From positions 1 through 10,396 of the forward strand of contig CASDUM010000044.1 of the NCBI GenBank assembly GCA_949283985.1: a stretch of DNA of 10,396 nt, written 5' to 3'. Positions within the stretch are counted from its first letter, which is position 1. Every line of letters begins with the position of its first letter. Below are positions 1 to 7,578 of the stretch, in pieces. The position numbers and the translations under genes are program-made. Source of the DNA: an uncultured Mycoplasmataceae bacterium. Its GTDB lineage: Bacteria; Bacillota_I; Bacilli_A; Mycoplasmatales; Mycoplasmoidaceae. Under the pieces are notes generated by a model. It was not told where the DNA came from. It saw only the letters and a list, made by a program, of their open reading frames with translations, and did not search any database.

Positions 1-274
1 TATTTTTTATAAAACAAAAGTTAATTTAAGAGAAGGATCATACATTACAAAAACATTTGTATTTAGAGATATTTATAAGTCAATAACATTCATAAAAAAA
101 TATAATGAAAATATATATTTAGTTGAAACATACATCGATGGTTTTTCAGGTGATCTTTATGGTAAGAATGTAAAAGTAGAACTAATAAATTTTATTAGAA
201 GTCCTATCAAAATAAATAATTTAGATGAATTAAAAAGTATCATTGAAAATGACCTAAAAATTTTACAAAAATAA
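1..274 (+). CDS. ribF: Riboflavin kinase / FAD synthetase, C-terminal part (5' end outside window)
   Basis: Open from the first base (first whole codon at 2) to TAA 272-274, giving 90 residues of a C-terminus. The stretch VETYIDGFSGDLYGK, followed by VELINFIR and a segment like LDELKSIIENDL, matches the end of the riboflavin kinase domain of bifunctional RibF, where VETHIxDFxGDLYGK...FIR and a closing acidic helix are typical. RibF phosphorylates riboflavin to FMN and adenylates FMN to FAD in the cytoplasm. The adenylyltransferase domain and most of the kinase domain lie upstream of the window, so their integrity cannot be judged. The region before VETYI is not an obvious match to the usual NIGxxPTF loop and looks diverged. 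Eighty-eight bases separate it from the next gene, with no clear terminator, so it may be the preceding member of the same operon. Confidence 0.8.
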   Translation, partial: IFYKTKVNLREGSYITKTFVFRDIYKSITFIKKYNENIYLVETYIDGFSGDLYGKNVKVELINFIRSPIKINNLDELKSIIENDLKILQK

Positions 275-362
275 TTTATTTTAAAGATATGAAAATAATT
301 AATAAAAAAGATTTAATATATGTTATATTTATTTCAACAACAATTTATTTAATGGACTGAAA

Positions 363-1646
363 ATGAATAAAAGCGCATTTATTGATTTAGACGGAACATT
401 ACTTACAAGTACTGCTAAAATTAGAAAAGATTCATTGCAATCTTTGTCTAAATTAAAAGAGAAAAATATTGACATAGCAATCTGTACAGGTAGGTGACCA
501 ATATCTGCTTTTGTTTATAATGAACAAGTAGAAAATTATTGTAATGTAAAAAACAAATATTTGATTTCAATGAATGGATCTGTTATATACGACTTATATA
601 AAAATCAAATTATAAAATCTTATATTGTAGATGATAAAATTTTGAAAAAATTATTTTCACTACAAAAGAAATATAAAGTTGCAATTTGAGTTTACAATAA
701 AAGAGGCGTTGATAATAAAAACATTTATTGCAACGGTATTCCATTAAAGAAAATCGTTGGTTATTTTAATTATGGAAAATTAATAAAAATTAAATATGAT
801 AGTTTTGATTTTCAAAATGACACATATAAAGTTTTATATTTATCATTCAATAAAAGAAAAATACAAAAACTTTACAATTGATTAGTAGATAATCTTTCTG
901 ACTATGTTGATATTATTAAAGTATCTAAATTTGCAATAGAAATTGTTTCAAAGGATTCATCAAAAGGAAATGCGATAAAATATATTTCATCACTTTCAAA
1001 TATTGATTTAAAAAATTCTTATGCATTTGGAGATTCAAATAATGATGTATCAATGTTCAATGTTATAAATAATTGTTTTACAGTTAATTCAGAATCTAAA
1101 ACACTAAAAAATAAAGCTGTACTATCTTTTTTTGGTAAAAATGCTTTTAGTATGGCTGTTGAAAATGGAATAATTAATCCAATAATAAAACAAACAGCTA
1201 ATTATGATGATATAGATCAATTGGAATTCGATAATAACTATTTTTACGAAATAAAAATCAATAAAAAGATGGATGAATTCAAAATCAATTATCTTAAAAA
1301 AATAAAGAAAATAGGAATAAAAAATTTTAATTTATGCTTCTTAGATGGTTTTTCAATTGATGAAAATAAAAACATTATAAAATCATCTTTTATCGATAGA
1401 AAAATATTATATGAAATCCAGAGTTTATTAAAAAATCAAAAATCAAAAATATTTATTAATTATATTCATGGTGAAAATTTTTTACTAAAAAATAAAAAAA
1501 TAAAAATTAATAAAAAACCTTTACTACGTTCAAAATATATATATTCAATTATCATTAAAAAATATGATAATTCAATTTTAGAAAAAATATCTAAATTTAA
1601 TCTAAATATTAAAAAAGTTGATTCTCAAGTTGTAATAACTAAATAA
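363..1646 (+). CDS. Cof-type HAD-superfamily phosphatase with extra C-terminal domain
   Basis: This is a 427-aa protein. Residues 1-275 form a Cof/type-IIB HAD hydrolase. Motif I is FIDLDGT at 6-12, with the nucleophile Asp8 and Asp10. Motif II is Thr42 in CTGR. The cap domain starts near SMNGSVIYD (69-77). Motif III is Lys201 in SSKGNA, and motif IV is GDSNND at 223-228. Such enzymes dephosphorylate sugar phosphates, FMN, PLP or other small metabolites; the substrate cannot be read here. Position after ribF makes a flavin phosphate possible, but this is inference. Family members are usually about 270-290 aa. The extra residues 280-427 resemble the protein's own cap domain (see findings). ATG 363 is the first start in this frame and lies just before motif I, with a weak GGA at 354-356. 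TGA codons at residues 45, 109 and 173 read as Trp. The gene ends 20 bases before potA, so co-transcription is likely. Confidence 0.88.
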
Positions 1647-1653
1647 AGTTTTT

Positions 1654-1661
1654 GGGGAGGG
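1654..1661 (+). promoter_or_regulatory. Strong Shine-Dalgarno for potA
   Basis: The purine run GGGGAGGG sits 5 bases before the TTG at 1667-1669. A TTG at 1652 is in the same frame, but it overlaps this site and has no ribosome binding site of its own, so TTG 1667 is the preferred start of potA. Confidence 0.75.
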
Positions 1662-1666
1662 AAAAA

Positions 1667-3280
1667 TTGAAACAAAAACTATTGGAAATTAAAAATATAA
1701 AAAAAGTTTATAATGATGGTTATGAAGCTATAAAAAAATTTAATCTAGATATTGATAAAGGTGAATTTGTTACCCTTTTAGGTCCTTCTGGTTGTGGTAA
1801 GACAACAATGTTAAAAATGATAGGTGGTTTTGAATCACCTACTTCAGGAAAAATTTTAGTTAATAAAATTGATATTAAAGATTTAAAAGTTCAAAGAAGA
1901 CCAACTGCCACAGTTTTTCAGGACTATGCTCTTTTTCCTAATATGACAGTCAGAGAAAACATTGAGTATGGACTAAAGATAATGAGAGTCCCTTTAGAAA
2001 ATGTTGAAAAAGATATAGAAAAAGACATAAACAAAAAAATAAAAGATGCTGAAAAAAAATCAAATTCAAATTTAAAGACAGTAGATAAAAAACAAAAAAA
2101 TATAATAAAGGAAATTGATAAATTAAAATCAAAAATTTCTTCTTCTGAAAAGATGTTATTATTATCAGAAATGACTGATGAAGAGTATGAAAAATTGATG
2201 GAAAAAGAAATTGAATTATTTGAGGAAAAATTCAATAGTAATTTTTATTCATCAATTCCTTTTTCAATTAAGGTAAAAGATAAAATAAATGATTTATTAT
2301 TTTTATTCAATATTGAAAAAGAAATGAATGTTAAAATATCTACTAAATCTAAAGATGAAAAAAACAACAACATAAATGAATTTTTATCTTTCAAAAAGTC
2401 TTATAGAAATTTACAAAGAATAAACAAAAAAATTGATATTTTAAATTATAAATTTAATGATTTAGATTATTGAATTTCATATTGACAAAATTATCCAATC
2501 TTAGAGAGAGAGTGATATGAAAAAAAACTTTTAACAAGAAAAATGAATTCAGAAGAAATGGATCAAGAAATCAAAAGAATTTTATCTCTTGTTAGTTTAG
2601 AGGGAAAAGAAAATAAATATCCTAATGAATTATCTGGAGGAATGCAACAAAGAGTTGCCTTAGCTAGAGCTTTAGTTACTAAACCAGATATTCTTTTACT
2701 GGATGAGCCTTTAAGTGCCTTAGATGCAAAAGTAAGAAAACAAATGCAGATTGAGTTAAAAAGATTACATAACGAACTTGGTTTAACATTCATTCTTGTA
2801 ACACACGATCAAGAAGAAGCACTAGTTTTATCAGATAAAATTGTTGTTATGTCACAAGGAGAAATTCAACAAGTAGGTAATCCTATGGAGATTTATGATA
2901 AACCTTTAAATAAATGAGTTGCTAAATTCATTGGAAGAGCAAATTTTTTTGATGGAATTGTTCAATCAGGAAACAAGGTTAAAATATTTGATAAAACAAT
3001 TCCGATGTCCAAAGAATATTCAAAAATTAAACCAGGAACAAAAGTAACAGTGATGATTAGACCTGAAGATTTTGATATAGTTAGTAATAAAAAAAGTTCT
3101 TTTCTTACAGTGAAAGCAAAAGAAATGATATACAAAGGTCTTTTATGAGATGTAAAATGTGAAGTTAACAACGTCTTAATTAATTTAGAATCAATTAATA
3201 AAGTTAAAATAAATAATGAATTGTTTATTTCATGAGATATAGAAGATATGCATATAATTGAAGGAAATGAGGATGAATAA
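1667..3280 (+). CDS. potA: Spermidine/putrescine ABC importer, ATP-binding protein PotA with large internal insertion
   Basis: This 537-aa protein (TTG start) is the ATPase that powers polyamine uptake on the inner face of the membrane. It has Walker A GPSGCGKT (39-46), Q-loop Gln85 in [13 protein letters not shown], signature LSGGMQQR (322-329), Walker B ILLLDEP with Asp346 and Glu347, the D-loop SALD, and the switch His380 in VTHDQEE. A C-terminal regulatory domain begins around residue 420 and contains an IRPEDFDI segment typical of PotA. PotA of ordinary bacteria is about 370-380 aa. Here roughly 175 Lys/Glu/Asn-rich, probably coiled-coil residues (about 118-297) lie between the Q-loop and the signature. 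I recall mycoplasma PotA proteins of about 560 aa, so this fits the lineage. TGA codons at 2471, 2483 and 2513 make the gene look broken under the standard code; with TGA as Trp the frame is continuous. Its end overlaps potB by 8 bases. Confidence 0.95.
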
Positions 3281-4121
3281 AAAAATCTTTGTACATATTG
3301 ATTGAAAAAAAACATCGTTATGATTCCCTTTTTTAATCATCTCACTTCTATTAATTATAATTCCTTTGATTGTTGTAATAGTTAATACATTCGTTCCAGC
3401 TGAAGGACTAACAATAGCTGATAATTGAAATATTCTTAATCAAACAATTTGGACTAAAATTGGTAAATCATTTTTTATTTCAATTGTTTCTACAATAATT
3501 TGTTTGTTAATATCATATCCTTTTTGTTATTTTCTAATCCAAATACAAAACAAAAAAATAAAACAAATTTTATTTTTTTTATCAACAACTCCGATGTGAT
3601 TGGGTTCAATGATAATTTTAATAAGTTTAAAGTTATTCTTTGATAAATTGAATGGAGCACTTAACAGTACATATGGTGATATATATACAATTATTGGAAT
3701 AACATATTTATATATCCCTTTTATGATGATGCCTTTATACAATGTGTTAGAATTACTTCCAAAAAATTTAATTAATGCATCTAAAGATTTAGGAAGAAGT
3801 TCATTCTATACTTTTTTTAAAGTTATTGTTCCTTTTTCGAAACCTGGGTTGATATCAGGAATAACAATGGTTCTATTACCATCTACTTCTGTAGTTGCTG
3901 TCCCTCAATTCTTAAATAATAGTCCAGATGGTTCGATGATTGGGGATATCATAATGAATCAAGGTATGCAAGCTACAGAAAGTCAAATTGCATTATCTAG
4001 AGTTTGTGTTTTGAGCGTTGTTGTTAGTATCTTAATGATGATAGTTTATTCATTAATAGTATTTATTCCAAAAGTATGACCAGTTATTATCAAAAAAATA
4101 AAAAGGGTAGGAAATGAATAA
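3273..4121 (+). CDS. potB: Spermidine/putrescine ABC importer, permease PotB
   Basis: This 282-aa integral membrane protein has about six hydrophobic segments (roughly 17-40, 64-90, 98-122, 138-160, 192-214 and 244-266). The cytoplasmic EAA-type loop NASKDLGRSSFYTFFKVIVP (168-187) is the coupling helix that docks on the ATPase, and the stretch after it matches the PotB/PotH permease family. PotB and PotC together form the channel for polyamine import. The start ATG lies inside the end of potA (8-base overlap), with AAGGA at 3261-3265 seven bases upstream. Its end overlaps potC by 8 bases. Both overlaps suggest translational coupling and balanced subunit production. Trp is encoded by TGA except for one TGG at 3450-3452. 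The length is normal for the family. Confidence 0.93.
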
Positions 4122-4944
4122 TAAGTTTTTACTTTGACTAAGAAGAAGTTATATAGGGATTTTATTGTTAGTAATTTATATTCCTTTAGTTTTCACAGTT
4201 ATATGATCATTTGCAACTGTTAGTAAAAAAGGAAATATTGTACCAAACCCAAATTCTTGAGGATTTGAAAATTATCTGGATTTATTTACAAATGATATTT
4301 TTCTAAATAGTTTAATGAACACTTTAATAATTATTTTATTTGTAACACCAATTTCTGTTTTCATAGCTGTTATAACATGTTATGCGATTTGAAATAACAC
4401 AAAAAAAATTCAAATTATTAATAATTCAATAACAAAAATTAGTATCATAAATCCTGAAATCATTACTGCAATAAGTTTAACATTGCTTTTTGCATCAACA
4501 TGATTATCAATAGGACTAGATTTAGGATTTTTTACAATTATTCTATCCCATATATCTTTTTGCACTCCTTATGCGATTATTTCAATTTATCCTAGAATGC
4601 AAAAATTCAAAAAGTCATTAATTGATGCATCAAAGGACTTAGGATATGGAAGTGTTAAAACATTTTTTAATGTTGTTATTCCATTTTTATTACCGTCAAT
4701 AATAAGTGCATCTGCTTTAGTTATTGTGATGTCTTTTGATGATTTCATTATCACAAACCTTGTTAGAGGAAGAGTTACAACTATTTCAACTGAAATGTAT
4801 TTAATGACAAAAGGTATAAAAGCGTGAGCTGTAAGTTTTGCTTCAATATTAATTATCATTTTTATTGTCTATAGCGGTATTAAGTCAATACTTACACTAA
4901 CGAAAAATAAAAGTTTTAAAGGAGGGAAGTATATTGAAAAATAA
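4114..4944 (+). CDS. potC: Spermidine/putrescine ABC importer, permease PotC
   Basis: This 276-aa second permease has a short charged N-terminus, a first membrane segment at about 13-33, and further segments near 68-92, 110-133, 137-158, 191-210 and 238-262. The EAA-type loop IDASKDLGYGSVKTFFNVVIP (170-190) parallels that of PotB. SFDDFIITNLVRG (207-219) matches the SLDDxIxSxFxxG stretch that is characteristic of PotC/PotI, and it separates this protein from PotB. AGGGTAGGA at 4104-4112 is the likely ribosome binding site, so close to ATG 4114 that spacing is taken from the AGGG part. The reading frame runs on through the Shine-Dalgarno of potD and ends after the potD start, an 11-base overlap. 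In some other mollicutes, as I recall, PotC and PotD are one fused protein; here they are separate. Confidence 0.92.
4921..4926 (+). promoter_or_regulatory. Shine-Dalgarno for potD, inside the 3' end of potC
   Basis: GGAGGG lies 7 bases before TTG 4934-4936. It supports this TTG as the potD start and shows that potD translation initiates within the last codons of potC. Confidence 0.75.
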
Positions 4945-6193
4945 AATTTTCTCAAAAAAAAATTTAAAATATTATATCGTTGGTGCTGCATCATTAATGA
5001 TAGTTATTCCAACAACTTTATTAGTTGTTAGTTTAACTACTAACAAAAGAGATTTTGTACTTGCAAATTTTCAATCTTACATGAGTGAAGATGTACAAGA
5101 AGAATTAAATCATAGATATGGATTAGACTATGATTATTTTGAAACTGCAGAAGGTGCAAAAAAATTTTTAACATCAAACACTGCAGATATAGTTTGTACC
5201 ACTCCATATGAAGCTCAAAAATGATCAAATGAAGGATTAATTGAAAAAATCGACTTATCCAAGTTGGGAGTAACTAACACAACATATATTGATGGGGTAA
5301 AAGGAATTTTAGATTATTTTAAAATTGGAAATGATACACTATTTAATTATGGCATTCCTTATTTTGCACAAGATTTAGTTTTTTGCTATAGAGGCGATGA
5401 AATCAAAGAATTATCAGGTAATGTGACTTGATCAGATGTTTTAAAAGTGATATCAACTAATGATAGATTTAAACCCAAGAATAACAAACCGAATATTATG
5501 ATGATTGATGACAAAAGAACGATATATAGCATTCCAAGATCAATTGAGACAAATAAACAATCAATTAATCCAAGTTATAAGTCTTCAGAACAAATGCTTT
5601 CTAATACCTATTCGATAATGGCTAATTACTTACTAAAAGTTGGGAAAAATTCCATTAAACTTAATTCAGATTCAAATGCTGTTTTAAATTCAATAGCTGA
5701 AAATTCAGTTAATGGAGCCATTATGTTTAGTGGCGATGCTATTTATGCATCTTATGGCGGGGATACTATATCATCAAGCAGTAATGAAGAAAAGCAACAG
5801 GAAATTATTAATGATACTCATATTGTAAAACCAACTGACACATTAATGACAGTAGATTTATTTGTTATAAACAAAAAATCACCATCAAATATAAAAGAAA
5901 AAATTTATGATGTTTTAAGTCAATTATGTATTAAATTTGATGCTAATAATAATCCAGAATCTTATCTTACATATAGAAATTTTGATTTCGTTAACTATAC
6001 CCCAACAATTAAATCATTATATGATTATTTACTTGGACCAGGAGACTATTTTAGTAATAATCCTATTGCAAAAAATACAATGAAATTTGATTCAAAAGTC
6101 GTTCCAAGTAGATTAGAAGAGTCAATAGACCAATTAACAAAATCGAATATGGATTTTGCTTGACTTAATTTTAAAAGTAAATTTGGAGTTTAA
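4934..6193 (+). CDS. potD: Polyamine-binding protein PotD, membrane-anchored
   Basis: This 419-aa protein (TTG start) is assigned as the substrate-binding subunit that captures polyamine outside the cell and delivers it to PotBC. Residues 1-11 are Lys-rich and about 12-35 form a single hydrophobic segment. There is no Cys near its end, so I see no lipobox; the protein is probably held by an uncleaved anchor. The outer part begins with [13 protein letters not shown], like the first strand of PotD (LYFYNWxxY). It continues with [17 protein letters not shown], which corresponds to the YDLVxPSxYxxxKM segment, and [14 protein letters not shown], which matches the PYxWGTxGIxY region. The identification rests mainly on these diverged segments, the length and the position after potABC; M. 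genitalium MG045 occupies the same place. TGA codons at 5222, 5429 and 6161 read as Trp. The gene stops 2 bases before tsaD. Confidence 0.88.
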
Positions 6194-6195
6194 TA

Positions 6196-7125
6196 ATGGT
6201 TGTATTAGGAATTGAAACAAGTTGTGATGATACATGTATTAGTATTGTTGAAAATGGAAAAGATTTAATTTCCATTAGACGTTCTTCTGAGTTATTATTA
6301 AAGCAATATAATGGGATAGTGCCTGAAGTAGCATCAAGATTTCATGAAAAAGAGATCATTAGTGTATTTAAAGAAATAAAAGAAAATTTTGATTTAAACA
6401 AAGTTGATTATATAGCATATACTTCTGAACCTGGATTAGTTGGTTCATTACATGTTGGAAAAATTTTTGCAGAATCTCTTTCATTTATCTCAAATAAATC
6501 GTTAATACCAGTAAATCATATTACAGGACATATTTTTAGTCCTTTTATTAATAAAGCAAATAAAATTTCTTATCCTTTTTTATCATTGATAGCTTCTGGT
6601 GGAACAACAAAGATAGTTCAAGTTAATTCTCCAAACGACATTGTTGATTTAAATATAACTAGCGATGATGCAATAGGTGAAGCATTTGATAAGGTTGGTA
6701 GAATCTTAGGATTAGATTATCCTGGTGGAATTTCTATTGACAAAATATTTGATATTTCAAAAGTTGATGATAGTTTATTCCATATAGCTAAACCAGAAGA
6801 TGATTTTTCATTTTCCGGTGTAAAGACAAAAGTTAGCAATATTGTTAATAACTTGAAACAAAAAAATTAACCGATTGATGTAGTTAAAATAGCATCTTCT
6901 TTTCAATATTGAGCAATAAATGTATTAATAGATAAAATTCTATATTATTCAAAAATTAAAAATATAAATACAATAACGATCGGTGGAGGAGTTACAGCAA
7001 ATTCTTATTTTAGAGAAAAAATTATTGATTTAAAAATTAATGTATTAGAACCTGAAAAATCTTATACAGTTGATAATGCAACAATGATTGCATTTGTTGG
7101 ATGATTATTAAGAAAGGATAATTAG
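6196..7125 (+). pseudogene. tsaD: tRNA N6-adenosine threonylcarbamoyltransferase TsaD, interrupted by in-frame TAA
   Basis: TsaD transfers the threonylcarbamoyl group to A37 of ANN-decoding tRNAs (t6A), working with TsaB and TsaE. The frame from ATG 6196 shows GIETSCDDT (5-13), the metal ligands His108 and His112 in VNHITGHIF, SGGTTKI (134-140), DDAIGEAFDKVGRILGLDYPGG (157-178) and FSFSGVKT (204-211). TAA at 6868-6870 (codon 225) ends the ORF at 224 aa. The same frame then continues with clear TsaD sequence: IASSFQ, the ITIGGGVTAN loop (260-269) and VDNATMIAF (292-300) with the third metal ligand Asp293, to TAG 7123-7125. With one sense codon at 225 the protein would be 309 aa, a normal small TsaD. 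The 224-aa product would lack a metal ligand and part of the nucleotide site, so it should be inactive. There is no ATG near the second part. GGAG at 6185-6188 is the ribosome binding site. A sequencing error, a real null or a readthrough case are all possible. Confidence 0.88.
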
Positions 7126-7157
7126 TTAGATTCAAGATCTAATTAATTATCTTTTTT
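7117..7157 (+). terminator. Intrinsic terminator at the end of the ribF-pot-tsaD operon
   Basis: A 15-bp stem forms between GATAATTAGTTAGAT (7117-7131) and ATCTAATTAATTATC (7137-7151), with one G-U pair (7125/7143) and a five-base loop. It is followed directly by six T (7152-7157). The upstream arm contains the last two tsaD codons and its TAG stop. No similar hairpin was seen between the upstream genes, which supports one transcript ending here. The A+T-rich stem is typical for this genome. Confidence 0.85.
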
Positions 7158-7180
7158 ATTGCTCACAAATATTAATATTT

Positions 7181-7248
7181 TTGTTAATGTTTTCATAATT
7201 TTTTTTCAAAAATATATAAAGTTGCAATAAAAAATACTTTAATATAAG
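7181..7248 (+). promoter_or_regulatory. Candidate promoter region for the three-gene unit
   Basis: The spacer after the terminator must hold a promoter if the terminator works. Two weak options are visible: TTTTCA (7190-7195) with TATATA (7213-7218), spaced 17 bases, or TTGCAA (7222-7227) with TATAAG (7243-7248), spaced 15 bases. The second would start transcription inside the ribosome binding site, so the first is slightly favoured. In DNA this A+T-rich, -10-like words are common by chance. Confidence 0.3.
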
Positions 7249-7249
7249 T

Positions 7250-7258
7250 GAGGGGGGG
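7250..7258 (+). promoter_or_regulatory. Unusually G-rich Shine-Dalgarno with a seven-G run
   Basis: GAGGGGGGG lies 5 bases before ATG 7264. The seven consecutive G (7252-7258) are the longest G run in the window. The site sets the start of the 104-aa gene. Confidence 0.65.
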
Positions 7259-7263
7259 TAAAA

Positions 7264-7578
7264 ATGAACAATATAAAAAAACTAGAAAAAATATTTTATG
7301 ATTATAAAAGAAATCTATTCAGATTAGAAAATTTTAATCAATTAAAATCAGTAGATTCTTTTTATAATGAAGAATTTAAGAAAAAACTTAAAGTCAAAGT
7401 AGATTTAGTTAATAATTTACTAAAACTTTTACCAAAGGAAGATGAAGATTTTTTAGTAGGTTATTACATCAACAATAAAACACAAGATGACTATTATTTA
7501 AGTAAATCAACATTCTATTCAAAATTAAGAAAGCTAGCTGATGATTTTGTAGGGTACTTTGAAATTGATTATCAATAA
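7264..7578 (+). CDS. Small helix-turn-helix-like protein (possible MG284/MPN403 family)
   Basis: This 104-aa protein is probably cytoplasmic, with no signal or membrane segment. The first half (1-55) is Lys-rich and helical. Residues 56-97 run LPKEDEDFLVGYYINNKTQDDY, then YLSKSTFYSKLRKLADDF. This has the look of a sigma-70 region 4 or ArpU-type helix-turn-helix: a helix starting at Leu-Pro-x-Glu, a turn, and a recognition helix like SKSTFYSKLRKL. DNA binding is therefore likely but inferred. Size and gene order remind me of the mollicute MG284/MPN403 family of unknown function; this is memory, not a search result. ATG 7264 is chosen because of the strong G-rich ribosome binding site. It is the first gene after the terminator, and its end overlaps the next gene by 20 bases, so the two are co-expressed. 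Confidence 0.78.
   Translation: MNNIKKLEKIFYDYKRNLFRLENFNQLKSVDSFYNEEFKKKLKVKVDLVNNLLKLLPKEDEDFLVGYYINNKTQDDYYLSKSTFYSKLRKLADDFVGYFEIDYQ

Noticed and set aside
289..390. A 33-codon hydrophobic ORF between ribF and the HAD gene (ATG 289, TAG 388-390).
   Set aside because: It overlaps the start of the well-supported HAD gene, has no ribosome binding site, and its hydrophobic look is expected from A+T-rich spacer DNA.
1924..2235. Antisense ORF of 103 codons opposite the potA insertion, and a nested one at 1950-2132.
   Set aside because: Low-complexity Ser/Phe/Ile-rich shadows of the Lys/Glu-rich coding strand, with no ribosome binding site.
2474..2542. potA split into two genes, with a second start at ATG 2543 after an AGAGAGAGAG purine run that could pass for a ribosome binding site.
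   Set aside because: With TGA read as Trp the frame is continuous from 1667 to 3280, and neither half would make a complete ATPase domain.
2962..3315. Antisense ORFs at 2563-2793, 2962-3315, 3527-3742, 4587-4859, 5040-5228 and 8546-8734.
   Set aside because: All lie opposite strong coding genes, show no family motifs, and some span gene boundaries.
5225..5446. potD as two separate genes (4934-5224 and 5447-6163).
   Set aside because: Only TGA codons (5222 and 5429) interrupt the frame, and these are Trp in this code.
6871..7125. The tsaD 3' part as an independently translated gene.
   Set aside because: No ATG, GTG or TTG with a ribosome binding site lies near its beginning; the only clear ATG (7084) comes after most of the domain.
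7151..7260. A riboswitch or small RNA in the spacer after the terminator.
   Set aside because: Apart from A/T runs and possible promoter words, I see no paired structure or conserved motif.
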